Origin: Pseudonocardia autotrophica
Lineage (GTDB): Bacteria > Actinomycetota > Actinomycetes > Mycobacteriales > Pseudonocardiaceae
Assembly (NCBI RefSeq): GCF_003945385.1
Contig: NZ_AP018920.1
Coordinates: 6,448,001-6,512,000, forward strand
Length of the DNA: 64,000 bases
Direction of reading: 5' to 3'
Positions 42,114 through 52,385 of this stretch are shown here, piece after piece. The position numbers were made by a program, and so were the translations under genes. Below the pieces are notes generated by a model. It saw nothing but the letters and a program-made list of their open reading frames with translations. It had not been told where the DNA came from and did no database searches. The number at the start of each line of letters is the position of its first letter. Position 1 is the stretch's first letter.

Positions 42114-43064
42114 TCAGGCCCCGGTACGCGCCCGGCCGCCCACCAGCAACCGGGCCAGCGCCGCGTCGGACTCGGCCAGAGCCTCGGAGTCCCAGGTCGA
42201 CGAGCTGACCATCAGCTCGTCCGCCCCGGTCCGGTCGACCAGGTCATCGAGCAGTTCGGCGACGGTGTCGGAGTCGCCGGCCAGGGTGCGGGCCAGCGCC
42301 CGGGCCACGACCTCGCGCTGCCGCGCGGTCGTCCGGCGGTCCGGGTCCGGCGGTTCCAGCGGCGGGAACTCGCCGGTGCTCCGGGCGGCGGCGAGCGCCC
42401 ACGCCTCGGACAGCGCCAGATCCGGGTGCCCGACCAGGACGTCGGCCGAGACCACGAGATGTGCGGCGTCCCCGGCCCGCTCGCGGTAGTCGGCCAGTGC
42501 GGCCCGGTCGTCGAGCACCGGACCGCCGACGACGGCCGGGAGCCCCAGGTCACCGGCGAGCCGCAATCCGGCGCCGGTCGCCAGCAGGAACAGCGGGACC
42601 GACCGTTCCGGACGGGGCCGGACGGTGACCGGGCCGGTGCCGTCCAGGAACGACCGCAGCTCGGCCAGGTCGGCGCGGAACGCGTCGTCGTCGGCGGCCG
42701 CCGCGCGCAGGGCCCGGCGGACCGGTGCGGTGAAGCCGGGTGAGCGCCCGATGCCGAGATCGATCCGGCCGGGATACAGCGCGGCGAGCATCGCGACCTG
42801 CTCGGCGACCACCAACGGCTGGTGGTTGGGCAGCATGATCCCGCCGGAGCCGATCCGGATCCGCGCGGTCGCCGCGGCCACCGCCGCCATCAGCACCGGC
42901 GGGCTGCCGGACGCGATCCCGGGCACGGCGTGATGCTCGGCCACCCAGAACCGGTGGTAACCGAGCTGCTCGGCGCGGCGGGCACGCGCCACGGTGTGCC
43001 GCAGCGCGGCCGAGTCGGGTTCCCCGGCCCGGGTCCGCGAACGGTCCAGCAACGACAGGCGCAC
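42114..43064 (-). CDS. LLM class flavin-dependent oxidoreductase
   Basis: This 316-residue luciferase-like monooxygenase begins VRLSLLDRSRTR from GTG 43064. It shows RRAEQLGYHRFWVAEHHAVPGIASGSP, RIRIGSGGIMLPNHQPLVVAEQVAML and YPGRIDLGIGRSPG, the signature of the LuxA-like MsnO8 subfamily. It uses reduced FMN or F420. The substrate is unknown. Its stop faces the second Fic gene tail to tail, six bases apart. The cold-shock gene lies upstream on the same strand. Confidence 0.9.
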   Translation of the reverse strand: MRLSLLDRSRTRAGEPDSAALRHTVARARRAEQLGYHRFWVAEHHAVPGIASGSPPVLMAAVAAATARIRIGSGGIMLPNHQPLVVAEQVAMLAALYPGRIDLGIGRSPGFTAPVRRALRAAAADDDAFRADLAELRSFLDGTGPVTVRPRPERSVPLFLLATGAGLRLAGDLGLPAVVGGPVLDDRAALADYRERAGDAAHLVVSADVLVGHPDLALSEAWALAAARSTGEFPPLEPPDPDRRTTARQREVVARALARTLAGDSDTVAELLDDLVDRTGADELMVSSSTWDSEALAESDAALARLLVGGRARTGA

Positions 43065-43117
43065 GCCTGCCCGAACGCCGCGCAGGCGCCCGGCATTTCC
43101 GGCCGCCCCGCGGGGCG

Positions 43118-43504
43118 TCAGCCGTCCAGGTCGCGGGCGACCGCGCGGACCACCTCGGCGGCGAGCTTGCAGGTCTTGCGGTCGGGATAGCGGCCGTGCC
43201 GCAGCGCGGGCTGGATCTTGTTGTCCAGCAACCGCATCATGTCCTCGACGAGGCCGTGCAGCTCCTCCGCGGGACGCCGGGTGTTCTCGACGGCGGACGC
43301 CTGCTTCTCGACCAGCCGGACCGACAGCGCCTGCGGACCGCGCCGCCCCTCCGCCATGCCGAACTCGACGCGCTGGCCGGACTTGAGCGCCTCCACCCCC
43401 GCCGGGAGTGCCGCCTTGCGGACGTAGACGTCCTCGCCGTCGTCCTGGGAGAGGAAGCCGAAGCCCTTCTCCGCGTCGTACCACTTCACCCTGCCGGTGG
43501 GCAC
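43118..43504 (-). CDS. Cold-shock domain protein with C-terminal extension (CspB-like)
   Basis: This is a 128-residue protein from GTG 43504. The cold-shock domain (residues 1-65) has RNP-1 KGFGFLS and an RNP-2-like DVYVRKAAL, where Arg replaces the usual His. A ~60-residue helical extension follows ([39 protein letters not shown] in part), as in mycobacterial CspB (Rv0871). It binds single-stranded nucleic acid and probably acts as an RNA chaperone. A GAGGAA ribosome-binding site precedes the GTG. Confidence 0.92.
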   Translation of the reverse strand: MPTGRVKWYDAEKGFGFLSQDDGEDVYVRKAALPAGVEALKSGQRVEFGMAEGRRGPQALSVRLVEKQASAVENTRRPAEELHGLVEDMMRLLDNKIQPALRHGRYPDRKTCKLAAEVVRAVARDLDG

Positions 43505-43628
43505 CGTGTTCCTCGATTCCCTGCGATTGCTGCGTGCACGACAAACGCGCCCGGAGTGGCCGTGACTCACCGTGCTCAGGTCACCCGGACGCGTCGCAGC
43601 CCATCGTACCGCCCCGGGCCGCCGGGAG

Positions 43629-45299
43629 TCAGGCGTTTCGGACGCCGGCCGCGGTCTCCAGGTCGAGCAGGCCGACCGAGCGCTCCCGCATCTCGACCTT
43701 GCGGACCTTGCCGGTGACCGTCATCGGGAACTCCTCGACGACCAGCACGTAGCGCGGGATCTTGTAGTGCGCGAGCTTGCCGGTGGCGAACTCCTTGAGC
43801 GCGTCGACGGACAGCTCCGGTGCGCCATCGCGCAGGATCACCCAGGCGCACAGCTCCTCGCCGTAGCGCTCGTCCGGAACACCGACGACCTGCGCGTCCA
43901 CCACGTCGGGATGGGTGTAGAGGAACTCCTCGATCTCCCGCGGGTACACGTTCTCGCCGCCCCGGATGACCATGTCCTTGATCCGGCCGGTGATGTTGAG
44001 GTAGCCGTCGTCGTCCATCACGGCGAGATCGCCGGTGTGCATCCAGCGGGCGGCGTCGATCGACTCGGCGGTCTTGTCCGGCTGGTCCCAGTAGCCCAGC
44101 ATCACCGAGTAGCCGCGGGTGCAGAGTTCACCGGCCTCGCCACGCGGGACGGTCTTCCCGGTCTCCGGGTCGACGACCTTGATCTCCAGGTGCGGGTGCA
44201 CCCGGCCGACCGTGGAGACCCGGCGGTCCAGCGAGTCGTCCGCGCGGGTCTGGGTGGAGACCGGCGAGGTCTCGGTCATGCCGTAGCAGATCGTCACCTC
44301 GCCCATCCCCATCCGCTCCACGACCTGCTTCATCACCTCGACCGGGCACGGCGAGCCGGCCATGATCCCGGTGCGCAGGCTGGACAGGTCGTAGGACTCG
44401 AAGTCGGGATCGTTGAGCTCGGCGATGAACATCGTCGGGACCCCGTAGAGCGAGGTGCAGCGCTCCTGCTCGACGGCCCGCAGGGTCGCCTTCGGGTCGA
44501 AACCCTGGGCCGGGATGACCATCGTGGCACCGCTGGTGGTGCAGGCCAGGTTCCCCATCACCATGCCGAAGCAGTGGTAGAACGGCACCGGGATGCAGAC
44601 CCGGTCGGCCTCGGTGTAGTTGCAGAGCTTCCCGACGTAGTAGCCGTTGTTCAGGATGTTGTGGTGCGAGAGCGTCGCGCCCTTCGGGAACCCGGTCGTC
44701 CCCGAGGTGTACTGGATGTTGATCGGGTCGTCCGCGCCGAGCGACGCCTGCACCTCCGCCAGCCGGACCCGGTCCGGGGCGGCGCCGCCGTCGGCCAGCG
44801 CGTTCCACTCGTCCGAACCGGTGATCACGACGCGCTGCAGGTCCGGGCAGTTCGGCCGCACCTCGGCGATCATCTTCTGGTAGTTCGACGTCTTGAACTC
44901 GGCCGCCGAGACCAGCGTGGAGATCCCGGCCTGCTTGAGCACGAACTCCAGCTCGTGCGTCCGGTAGGACGGGTTGATGTTGACCAGGACGACGCCGATC
45001 TTGGCGGTGGCGTACTGGGTGAGCGTCCACTCGGCCGTGTTCGGCGACCAGATCCCGAGCCGGTCCCCGGTCTGCACCCCGGCGGAGAGCAGGCCGCAGG
45101 CCAGCTTGTCGATCGCCTCGCGCAGCTGGGTGTAGGTCCAGCGCCGCCCGGTGGAGACCTCGACCAGCGCGTCGTTGTCGCCGAACGCGGCGGCGGTCCG
45201 GTCGAAGTTGTCGCCGATCGTGTCGCCGAGCAGCGGGGTGTCCGAGATCCCGGAGGCGTACGACGGGACGGCGGGGGCTCCGGCCACGGTGGAGGTCAC
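43629..45299 (-). CDS. AMP-binding fatty-acyl-CoA synthetase
   Basis: This 556-residue ANL ligase has the P-loop [15 protein letters not shown]5 motif [13 protein letters not shown]7/A8 block [40 protein letters not shown] (partly quoted) and catalytic Lys in [12 protein letters not shown]. The sequence resembles the FadD35/medium-to-long-chain AMP-binding group. GTG 45299 ([11 protein letters not shown]) is preceded by GAGGAG nine bases upstream. The upstream 150 bases contain short GCGGTTGC repeats and no gene. Confidence 0.9.
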   Translation of the reverse strand: MTSTVAGAPAVPSYASGISDTPLLGDTIGDNFDRTAAAFGDNDALVEVSTGRRWTYTQLREAIDKLACGLLSAGVQTGDRLGIWSPNTAEWTLTQYATAKIGVVLVNINPSYRTHELEFVLKQAGISTLVSAAEFKTSNYQKMIAEVRPNCPDLQRVVITGSDEWNALADGGAAPDRVRLAEVQASLGADDPINIQYTSGTTGFPKGATLSHHNILNNGYYVGKLCNYTEADRVCIPVPFYHCFGMVMGNLACTTSGATMVIPAQGFDPKATLRAVEQERCTSLYGVPTMFIAELNDPDFESYDLSSLRTGIMAGSPCPVEVMKQVVERMGMGEVTICYGMTETSPVSTQTRADDSLDRRVSTVGRVHPHLEIKVVDPETGKTVPRGEAGELCTRGYSVMLGYWDQPDKTAESIDAARWMHTGDLAVMDDDGYLNITGRIKDMVIRGGENVYPREIEEFLYTHPDVVDAQVVGVPDERYGEELCAWVILRDGAPELSVDALKEFATGKLAHYKIPRYVLVVEEFPMTVTGKVRKVEMRERSVGLLDLETAAGVRNA

Positions 45300-45450
45300 G
45301 ACGATGTTCTCCTCGGCAGTGCGGTTGCAGCGGTTGCCGCAGTTGCGGCGGTTGCGCGGTTCGGCGCCCGGAGGCGGCTGGCACATCCTGTCCCCGGAGC
45401 AGGCACCCTGCCAACACCCCGCTACCCCCGTAAGTAGGGAATCGCGGCGT

Positions 45451-47094
45451 TCAGGAGGAGAGCCTGCGGCCGGCCCGCCGGCCCGACTCGGCCACCTTGG
45501 CGGCGCTCCGGCGGGCACCGCGGGCCGCCCGGCGCAGTGGGCGTGGCGACGGCTCGGGCCACGGCCCGACCGGGACGAGGACGCGCTCGGCCGGATCGAA
45601 CCCGGCCGGATAACCGGGCACCCGCCAGGTCCCGGCGGGGGCCTGCGGGGGCAGCCACTCCGGCCGCCAGATCCCGAGCGCCAGGTCGAGATCCTCCAGC
45701 CGCGGCCGCAGCTCGTCGGTCAGCTCGGTGCGCAGGTGCTCGGCCCACAGCCGGACCCGCAGATCACGCACCTGGTCCCCGGTCGTCACGAAGGCCGCGT
45801 TCAGCTCGGTGTCGGTGCCGCGCATCGAGCGGGAGAAGAAGTTCGCCGAGCCGACGGCCGCGTACACGTCGTCGACCAGCATCAGCTTGGTGTGCACCGT
45901 GAGCCCCTCGATCCGGTGCATGATCACGTTGCCGCGGTCGGCCGGGTCCAGCTGGTCGATGACCCCACGCTGGACGTCCCCGGTGACCCTGCGGCGGAAC
46001 TTGTTGATCCCCGCGTCGGCCGGGTCCCGGCGGCCGGAGCAGACCAGCACGATCCGCACCCCGCGGGCGGCGGCGTCGCGCAGCAGGCCGTAGAGCCGGA
46101 ACGCGCGCCGGCCGCCCGGGACCTCGAAGAAGTACTGGTCCTCCAGGTAGATGTAGTGCCGCGCACCGCGGATCGCGGTCGCGAGCGCGTGGAAGACCTC
46201 CTGGACGCCGCGTCGCGGCAGCACCGTCCAGTGCCTGCGGTAGAGCGTGCCGAAGTGGTCGATCTTCCACGGGCGCAACGAGCGCAGCACCTGCACCGCG
46301 GTGCCGGGCGCGTCGTACGGCTCGATCTCGGGCGCCGGTGGGAGCGGGGGTGCGAACGGCTCGGGGTTCATCGGTTCCCAGCGGACCGGCGGGCGGTAGA
46401 ACGACCGCGGCGGCAACGTCGCGGCCTCCGTCCAGCGGGCGCGGTACACCTCCCACACCCGGCCGGCGGCCGGGCCGCGCAGCCGGACGGCCCCGTCGTG
46501 CCAGCCCCAGCGCTCGTCGCCGATCGAGAGCCGGTCGTGCGGCTCGGCGTCGAACCGGTTCGCCGAGAGATCGAGGCCACCGACGAAGGCGGTCAGCGTG
46601 CCGCCGACGTGCGCGAGCACGATCTTCTGGTGGTGGCAGCCGATGCCGGAACCGGACCAGTCGAGCAGTACCCGGCCGCGCAGCGAGCGGCGGCGGCGCA
46701 GCTCCAGCGCTGCGAACGCGTTCGCCCGGAACGGCCCGACGGCGATGCCGGGCACCGATCCGGAGAACACCGCCGCGGTGAGCAGCACCCGCACGTCGAC
46801 GCCGTCGTCGGCCAGCCGGGCCAGCCGGTCGGCGAGCGCCTCGTAGTCGTCGTCGCCGGGCTCGGCGCCGGTGAGGTCCATGTCCGGCTGCAGATTCAGT
46901 CCGGTGACCAGCACCGAGTCGCCGGGACCGGCCCGGTCGAACAGCTCACACAGCTGGGCGAAGTAGTCGATCCCGTCGATGATCGTCCGCCACTCGGTGT
47001 TCTCCCGGAACGTCGGGCACTGCGGGGTGCCCGGGACCAGGTACCCGGACTCCAGTGCGGCCAGATCCGCCGGGCTCTCGTGCGTTCCGGGCAT
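45451..47094 (-). CDS. Phospholipase D family protein
   Basis: This is a 547-residue protein with two HKD half-sites. The first is [14 protein letters not shown] (near residue 155, with a degenerate Asp position). The second is [25 protein letters not shown] (near residue 410, fully canonical). PLD enzymes hydrolyse or transfer phosphodiester bonds through paired His residues. ATG 47094 has a TACCGT hexamer (47102-47107 on this strand) seven bases upstream, indicating a leaderless message. The basic C-terminus ([24 protein letters not shown]) may bind membranes or nucleic acid. Confidence 0.9.
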   Translation of the reverse strand: MPGTHESPADLAALESGYLVPGTPQCPTFRENTEWRTIIDGIDYFAQLCELFDRAGPGDSVLVTGLNLQPDMDLTGAEPGDDDYEALADRLARLADDGVDVRVLLTAAVFSGSVPGIAVGPFRANAFAALELRRRRSLRGRVLLDWSGSGIGCHHQKIVLAHVGGTLTAFVGGLDLSANRFDAEPHDRLSIGDERWGWHDGAVRLRGPAAGRVWEVYRARWTEAATLPPRSFYRPPVRWEPMNPEPFAPPLPPAPEIEPYDAPGTAVQVLRSLRPWKIDHFGTLYRRHWTVLPRRGVQEVFHALATAIRGARHYIYLEDQYFFEVPGGRRAFRLYGLLRDAAARGVRIVLVCSGRRDPADAGINKFRRRVTGDVQRGVIDQLDPADRGNVIMHRIEGLTVHTKLMLVDDVYAAVGSANFFSRSMRGTDTELNAAFVTTGDQVRDLRVRLWAEHLRTELTDELRPRLEDLDLALGIWRPEWLPPQAPAGTWRVPGYPAGFDPAERVLVPVGPWPEPSPRPLRRAARGARRSAAKVAESGRRAGRRLSS

Positions 47095-47120
47095 GGCCGA
47101 GACGGTAGACCGGCGCCGGC

Positions 47121-48380
47121 TCAGAGCCCGCCGGTCTGCAGCAACCGGTTCGGTGTGTTGCCGGTGGAGCCGCCGTCGATCCGGCCCCCGACCGAGTTGT
47201 CGATGATCCACCGCTTGACGGCGGCGCTGGGCCGGTCGCCCTGTGCCTGCTTGTAGAGCGCCGCGACGCCCGCCGCGAACGGCGCCGCCATCGACGTCCC
47301 GCTGTAGGACGCGGTGCCGCCGCCCGGCACCGGCGCCACGATCCGGCTTCCCGGCGCGTAGATCGACACGCAACGCCCGGTGGAGGAGTTCGACGCCCGC
47401 CGGTCCTCGATCGTCGAGTTCGCGACGACCAGCACACCGTCCACCGCCCGCGGCAGCGCGGTGCAGTCGTCGCCGCCGGTGTTGCCGGCCGACGACGCGG
47501 CGAAGATCCCGGCGTCGAGGATCCGCTGGATCGCCTGGCGGAGCATCGGTGAGTCGCCGTAGCTCCAGGACATCACCGCGACCGACGGGCCGCGCTTGTT
47601 CTGCACCGCCCAGTCGAGCCCGGCCAGCAGCGACGACAGGGTGCCGGTGCCGTTGCAGTCGAGCACCTTCACCCCGCGCACGTTCGCCTCGGGGGCGACA
47701 CCGTAGCTGTTCGACGCGGCGATCCCGGAGACGACGGTGCCGTGCCCGTCGCAGTCCTCGTCGCGGTCGTCGATCGTGTTGACCTCCAGCCGCGCCCGGC
47801 CGCCGAACTCCGGATGCCGCGCGTCCACCCCGGTGTCGAGCACGAACACGTCCACCCCGGAACCGGTCGCGGTGCGCTGGTATCGCCCGTCCAGCGGCAG
47901 ATCGGGCTGGTCGATCCGGTCGAGCCCCCAGTTCCCGGGGGCCTGCTCGGTGACGGCGACGTCGCCGCCAGGGCCCTCCCGGTCGTCCGACGGGGCGGCC
48001 TGGTGGCTGCCCTGCGGGTCCAGCGGGTTGACCGTGCGGTCCTCCTCCACCCCGACCACTCCCGGACGTTCCCGCAGCTCGGCCGCCTGCGCCGGGTCGA
48101 GCGGGGCCGCGAACCCGTGCAGCACCGTGTCGAAGGTGACGCTCGGCGTCGCGCCGACCGCCTCCACCGCGGCCCGGGTCTGGCCGGCCGTCGCGGTCTG
48201 CACCAGGTATCCGGTCAGGTCGCCCACCGGGCTCTTCGGCGCCGTGCTGGGCGCGGTACTCGAGGTGCTGCTGCCGGCGTCCGGGGCCGCTGACGCGACC
48301 GGCGCCAGAACAACACCGAGCGCGACGGCCAGTGCACCGGCAGTGACCGCGACGGCGGCTCGGGAACGGTGGAGGCTCAC
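47121..48380 (-). CDS. Secreted S8 subtilisin-like serine protease
   Basis: This 419-residue preproprotease has a signal peptide AVALGVVLAPVASA and an inhibitor-I9 propeptide (GYLVQTATAGQTRAAVEA to RPGVVGVEEDRTV). The catalytic domain has Asp in VFVLDTGVDARHPEF, His in DCDGHGTVVSGI and Ser in YSGTSMAAPFAAGVAAL. The arrangement is that of proteinase-K-like enzymes. GTG 48380 has TATCGT eight bases upstream (48389-48394 on this strand), again leaderless. It ends 26 bases before the phospholipase D start on the same strand. Confidence 0.95.
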   Translation of the reverse strand: MSLHRSRAAVAVTAGALAVALGVVLAPVASAAPDAGSSTSSTAPSTAPKSPVGDLTGYLVQTATAGQTRAAVEAVGATPSVTFDTVLHGFAAPLDPAQAAELRERPGVVGVEEDRTVNPLDPQGSHQAAPSDDREGPGGDVAVTEQAPGNWGLDRIDQPDLPLDGRYQRTATGSGVDVFVLDTGVDARHPEFGGRARLEVNTIDDRDEDCDGHGTVVSGIAASNSYGVAPEANVRGVKVLDCNGTGTLSSLLAGLDWAVQNKRGPSVAVMSWSYGDSPMLRQAIQRILDAGIFAASSAGNTGGDDCTALPRAVDGVLVVANSTIEDRRASNSSTGRCVSIYAPGSRIVAPVPGGGTASYSGTSMAAPFAAGVAALYKQAQGDRPSAAVKRWIIDNSVGGRIDGGSTGNTPNRLLQTGGL

Positions 48381-48492
48381 GGAAAGCGACGATATTCGGC
48401 CGTTGCCGGTGGGGCGAGAGACACGATGGTGGCGCGGGTGAATCCTGTGGCTGCTGGGGTGACGGATGTGTAGCCGGCCGCGGGGCGGGTCA

Positions 48493-48566
48493 GCCCGCGC
48501 GCTGTGTCAACCTGAGCGCCCGCGCGCTGTGTCAACCTGAGCGCCCGCGCGCCGTTGTCAACCCAG
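48493..48566. repeat. Three tandem copies of a 25-base repeat overlapping the modC stop
   Basis: The unit GCCCGCGCGCTGTGTCAACC with a short spacer begins at 48493, 48518 and 48543. The first two copies are identical and the third is diverged and covers the modC stop codon. On the minus strand each copy carries TTGACA. They fill the modC/protease intergenic space. Confidence 0.9.
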
Positions 48567-49649
48567 GCGCCCGTGCACCGCGACCTCGGCGGCCTTCACC
48601 GCGAACCACAGCTCGTGCCCCGGCTCCACGCCCAGCTCGGCGACCGCGGCCGGGGTGACGTCCGCGGCCAGCCCGTCCACCCAGTCCGGACCACCGTCGA
48701 CGGCACCTGCCCGCAGCCGCACGGTGTCGCCGCGCGGCTCCAGCGCCGCCACCCGGACCCGGAAGACATTGCGCGGGCTGCCCTCCGGCCGGAGCGCGTG
48801 CACCGACACCGCGGCCGGCGGGAACACCGCCACCGCGGGCTCGCCGATCGCGACCTCGATCGCCTGCCCGTGCAGCTCCACCCCGTCGGCGGTGCGCAGC
48901 CCGGCACCGTCCGCGGTGCCCGGCACCAGGTCCAGCCCGGCGATCCGGGCCGAGAAGGCGCTGCGCGGCCGGGCCAGCACCTCCCGGGCAGGCCCCTGCT
49001 CGACGATCCCACCCGCCTCCAGCACGACCACCCGATCGGCCAGCACCAGCGCGTCCAGCGCGTCGTGGGTGACCAGCAGCGCGGTCTGCCCGCCGTCGGC
49101 GATCACCCGGCGGAGCAGCGAACGCATCGCCGGGGTGGCATCCACGTCCAGCGCGGCGAGCGGCTCGTCGAGCAGCAGCAGGCCGGGGCGGGGCGCCAGC
49201 GCCCTGGCCAGCGCGACCCGCTGCTGCTGCCCGCCGGACAGCTGCGCCGGGCGGCGCCCGGCGAGCTGCTCGACCCCGACCGCCGCCAGCAGCGCACGGG
49301 CGCGCTCGTCCGCCTCGGCCCGCGGCACACCCTGTGCCCGGGGACCGAAGGCGACATTCGCCAGCGCGGACAGGTGCGGGAACAGCAGCGGCTCCTGTGC
49401 GAGCAGACCGACCCCACGCCGGAACGGGGGGACGAACTCACCGGTCCGGGTGTCGAGCAGGGTCCGGCCGTCGACCGTCAGACGTCCGTGGTCCGGCCGC
49501 AGCAACCCGGACAGCACGCCGAGCAGGGTCGACTTCCCGGCCCCGTTCGGCCCCAGCACCGCGAGCACCTCCCCGTCGGCGACGGAGAGCTCCAGATCGA
49601 GGGCGAACCCGTCGCGGTCCAGCCGGACCGCGAGCTCGACGCCGCTCAT
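48558..49649 (-). CDS. modC: Molybdate ABC transporter ATP-binding protein
   Basis: This is a 363-residue ABC ATPase. Walker A is GPNGAGKSTLLG (near residue 33), Q-loop LAQEPLLFPHLSA, signature LSGGQQQRVALARAL, Walker B GLLLLDEPLAALD and His-loop LVTHDALDAL. A C-terminal TOBE-like domain (~290-363) fits ModC. It drives molybdate or tungstate import with ModB. The ATG overlaps the modB stop by four bases. The gene end carries one copy of the 25-base repeat. Confidence 0.93.
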   Translation of the reverse strand: MSGVELAVRLDRDGFALDLELSVADGEVLAVLGPNGAGKSTLLGVLSGLLRPDHGRLTVDGRTLLDTRTGEFVPPFRRGVGLLAQEPLLFPHLSALANVAFGPRAQGVPRAEADERARALLAAVGVEQLAGRRPAQLSGGQQQRVALARALAPRPGLLLLDEPLAALDVDATPAMRSLLRRVIADGGQTALLVTHDALDALVLADRVVVLEAGGIVEQGPAREVLARPRSAFSARIAGLDLVPGTADGAGLRTADGVELHGQAIEVAIGEPAVAVFPPAAVSVHALRPEGSPRNVFRVRVAALEPRGDTVRLRAGAVDGGPDWVDGLAADVTPAAVAELGVEPGHELWFAVKAAEVAVHGRLG

Positions 49650-50494
49650 CCGCGGCCGTCCATCCCGCGCGGGCGGCCGACCACGATCACGATCAGCGAC
49701 ACGACGACGAGCAACAGCGACAGCGCCACCGCCCCCGCGACGTCGGTCTCGCCCTGCAGGTAGACCAGCAGCGGCAGCGTCCGGGTGGTGCCCTCCAGAC
49801 TCCCGGCGAACGCGATCGTCGCCCCGAACTCCCCCATGCAGCGGGCGAACGCCAGCACCAGCCCGGACGCCAGACCGGGCAGCACCAGCGGCACCGTCAC
49901 CCGGCGGAAGGCGAGCCCGGGGGACGCGCCCAGGGTGGCCGCCGTCGCCTCGTAGCGCTCACCCGCGGTCCGCAGCGCACCCTCCAGCGCGACGATCAGG
50001 AACGGCATCGCCACGAACGTCTGGGCCAGGATCACCGCGACCGTGGTGAACGGGATGAAGATCCCGAACGCGGTGTCGAGCCCTCGCCCGACCAGGCCGT
50101 TCGCCCCGAGCAGGAACAGCAGGGCGAGCCCGCCGACGACCGGCGGCAGCACCAGTGGGAGCAGCACGATCGAACGGACCGCGCGCATCAGCCGGGGCAA
50201 CCGGTTGATCCGGCCGCGGGCCAGCACCACCGCGAGCGGGCCGCCGAGCAGCAGGCACAGCGTGGTCGAGACACCGGCGGTGAGCAGCGAGAGCCGCAGC
50301 GCCGAGAGCGCAGCGGTGCTGGTCAGCAGGGCCGGCATCGCCACCCAGTCGGCCTCCCACAGCAGCCCGAACACCGGCAGCGCGATCACCAGGAACCCGA
50401 GCCCGGCCGGGATCCACATCCAGACCGGCAGGCCGACCCCGGTTCCGTGCCGGTCGGCTGCGCGCTCCCGGCGGGCGGGAGCGGTCGTGGTCAC
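49646..50494 (-). CDS. modB: Molybdate ABC transporter permease
   Basis: This 282-residue permease has six membrane helices. The BPD-type coupling motif AATLGASPGLAFRRVTVPLVLPGLASG includes the EAA-loop Gly, and MGEFGATIAFAG is typical of ModB/CysT permeases. GTG 50494 overlaps the TOBE-protein stop (GTGA). The cluster contains modB and modC but no periplasmic binding protein gene (modA), which must be encoded elsewhere or be dispensable. Confidence 0.92.
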   Translation of the reverse strand: MTTTAPARRERAADRHGTGVGLPVWMWIPAGLGFLVIALPVFGLLWEADWVAMPALLTSTAALSALRLSLLTAGVSTTLCLLLGGPLAVVLARGRINRLPRLMRAVRSIVLLPLVLPPVVGGLALLFLLGANGLVGRGLDTAFGIFIPFTTVAVILAQTFVAMPFLIVALEGALRTAGERYEATAATLGASPGLAFRRVTVPLVLPGLASGLVLAFARCMGEFGATIAFAGSLEGTTRTLPLLVYLQGETDVAGAVALSLLLVVVSLIVIVVGRPRGMDGRG

Positions 50495-50895
50495 AGAGCT
50501 CCGCCCGGCGTCTCGACGACGACGTTGGTGGACTTGATCACTGCCACGGCGAGCGCGCCCGGCTCCAGACCGAGATCGCGGGCGGCCTCACTGCTCATCA
50601 GCGAGACCACCCGGTGCGGACCGCACTGCATCTCCACCTGGGCCATCACGGTGTCCGCGATGACGGAGGTGACCAGGCCGACCATCCGGTTGCGGGCGGA
50701 GCGCTGGACCACCGAGGGATCCGGCGGGACGGAGGCGTGCTCGCGCGCGAACTCGGCCAGCGCGGCGCCGTCGATGACCTTGCGGTTGGACGCGTCGGCC
50801 TGCACGGGCAGCGTCCCCGCATCCACCCAGCGGCGGACGGTGTCGTCGCTGACGCCGAGCAGGCGGGCGGCCTCGGAGATCCTGAAGTGCGGCAC
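50491..50895 (-). CDS. HTH-TOBE molybdenum-binding regulator
   Basis: This is a 134-residue protein from GTG 50895. It has a MerR/excisionase-like helix-turn-helix (RISEAARLLGVSDDTVRRWVDAG, residues ~4-26) and a molbindin TOBE domain (SARNRMVGLVTSVIADTVMAQVEMQCGPHRVVSLMS and onward, ~66-134). Such proteins bind molybdate and probably regulate or buffer Mo uptake. It heads the modB-modC operon. The TAGTAT hexamer seven bases upstream marks a leaderless start. Confidence 0.9.
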   Translation of the reverse strand: MPHFRISEAARLLGVSDDTVRRWVDAGTLPVQADASNRKVIDGAALAEFAREHASVPPDPSVVQRSARNRMVGLVTSVIADTVMAQVEMQCGPHRVVSLMSSEAARDLGLEPGALAVAVIKSTNVVVETPGGAL

Positions 50896-50902
50896 GCCGT
50901 GG

Positions 50903-50908
50903 ATACTA
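50903..50908 (-). promoter_or_regulatory. -10 hexamer for the leaderless HTH-TOBE/mod operon
   Basis: TAGTAT on the minus strand stands seven bases before GTG 50895. Confidence 0.55.
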
Positions 50909-51002
50909 AGGTCGCGCCTGCGGCGGTGCCACGGCGGATGCCACGCACACACCGGTGGACGCCCGCGCGCAACGGTCCGCCCGGTGTGTTCTGATCGGCG
51001 CC

Positions 51003-52220
51003 GTGGACTTCGCACCCAGTGCAGCGGCGACCGACTACACGGTGCGGATGCGCGCCTTCCTCGACGAGCGGGTACTGCCCGCGGAGGCCGAGTACGACGC
51101 TTTCCGCGCGCAGCGGCGTAGCACGCCCCAGGAGTGGGACCTGCCGCCGGTGGTGGAGACGCTGAAGGAGCAGGCCCGCGAGCGCGGCCTGTGGAACCTG
51201 TTCCTGCCGTCCCTGTCCGGCCTGTCCAACCTGGAGTACGCGCCGGTCGCCGAGGTGTCGGGCTGGTCACCGGTGATCGCGCCGGAGGCGATCAACTGCC
51301 AGGCCCCGGACACCGGGAACATGGAGACCCTGCACCTGTTCGGCACCGAGGCGCAGAAGCAGGAATGGCTGGAGCCGCTGCTGGCCGGCGAGATCCGGTC
51401 CGCGTTCGCGATGACCGAGCCGGACGTGGCCTCCTCCGACGCCACCAACATCGAGACCCGGATCCGCCGCGACGGCGACGACTACGTGATCGACGGCCGG
51501 AAGTGGTGGATCTCCGGCGCCGCCGACGAGCGCTGCCGGATCTTCATCGTGATGGGCAAGACCTCCCCGGACTCGGACGACACGGTGTCGACGCACCGCA
51601 GGCAGTCGATGATCCTGGTCCCGCGGGACACCCCGGGCCTGCGGATCGTGCGGCACCTGCCGACGTTCGGCTACCAGGACCAGCACGGCCACTCCGAGCT
51701 GGTGCTCGACGGGGTGCGGGTGCCGGCCTCGAACATCCTGGGCGAGGAGGGCGGCGGGTTCGCCATCGCCCAGGCCCGGCTCGGACCGGGCCGGATCCAC
51801 CACTGCATGCGGCTGATCGGGATGGCCGAGCGGGCACTGTCGCTGATGGTCGAGCGGGCACAGGCCCGGGTGGCGTTCGGCAGGCCGCTGGCCGACCAGG
51901 GCGTCGTGCGCGAGCAGATCGCGCTGTCCCGGATGGAGATCGAGCAGGCACGCCTGCTGACCCTCAAGACCGCCTGGCTGATCGACGAGCACGGCGCGAA
52001 GGGCGCGGCCACCGAGATCGCGGCGATCAAGGTCGTGGTGCCGCGGATGGCCTGCGCCGTGATCGACCGGGCGATGCAGGTGCACGGCGGTGGCGCGATG
52101 AGCGACGACTTCCCGCTGGCCTACTTCTACGCCTGGGCGCGGGCTCTGCGGTTCGCCGACGGCCCGGACGAGGTACACATCCGGTCGGTCGCACGGCAGG
52201 AGCTCAAGGCGCACACGTGA
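51003..52220 (+). CDS. Acyl-CoA dehydrogenase (FadE family)
   Basis: This protein of about 405 residues is a flavoprotein of the acyl-CoA dehydrogenase superfamily. It contains [20 protein letters not shown] and [22 protein letters not shown] in the middle domain, and [32 protein letters not shown] and [35 protein letters not shown] in the C-terminal domain. This is the long FadE2/ACAD11-like subgroup. GTG 51003 ([12 protein letters not shown]) is taken over the upstream in-frame GTG 50955. The acyl substrate is not defined. Confidence 0.9.
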   Translation: MDFAPSAAATDYTVRMRAFLDERVLPAEAEYDAFRAQRRSTPQEWDLPPVVETLKEQARERGLWNLFLPSLSGLSNLEYAPVAEVSGWSPVIAPEAINCQAPDTGNMETLHLFGTEAQKQEWLEPLLAGEIRSAFAMTEPDVASSDATNIETRIRRDGDDYVIDGRKWWISGAADERCRIFIVMGKTSPDSDDTVSTHRRQSMILVPRDTPGLRIVRHLPTFGYQDQHGHSELVLDGVRVPASNILGEEGGGFAIAQARLGPGRIHHCMRLIGMAERALSLMVERAQARVAFGRPLADQGVVREQIALSRMEIEQARLLTLKTAWLIDEHGAKGAATEIAAIKVVVPRMACAVIDRAMQVHGGGAMSDDFPLAYFYAWARALRFADGPDEVHIRSVARQELKAHT

Positions 52221-52237
52221 GCCGTAGTAGTCACGAC

Positions 52238-52261
52238 GTACCTAATCTTTCGACTAGGTAC
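52238..52261. promoter_or_regulatory. 24-base hairpin between the acyl-CoA dehydrogenase and moaA genes
   Basis: GTACCTAATC and GACTAGGTAC pair at nine of ten positions around a TTTC loop. The repeat is unusually AT-rich for this DNA, lies 17 bases after the stop codon and lacks a U tract. It could be a terminator-like structure or an operator for moaA. Confidence 0.5.
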
Positions 52262-52372
52262 AACGCGACTAGTTCCGCACCTGCGACGAGCCGCACGGGG
52301 CCGCTCCCGCTGCTGCGGATAACCGCGTTGAGCTGCGGATATCCGCCCTGTGCCGGTCGACGCGCAGGGGGT

Positions 52373-52378
52373 TAGCCT
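52373..52378 (+). promoter_or_regulatory. -10 hexamer for leaderless moaA transcript
   Basis: TAGCCT lies seven bases before ATG 52386, with no ribosome-binding site. Confidence 0.55.
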
Positions 52379-52385
52379 CGCGGAC

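Noticed and set aside
48558..50494. Assignment of modB/modC as sulfate transporter (cysTA)
   Set aside because: The TOBE-domain protein overlapping modB and the nearby moaA/moaD genes favour molybdate. Sulfate remains a minor alternative.
52221..52385. Possible molybdenum-cofactor riboswitch before moaA
   Set aside because: The -10 hexamer seven bases before the ATG implies a leaderless mRNA, and no Moco-motif helices were seen. The only structure is a short hairpin upstream of the promoter.
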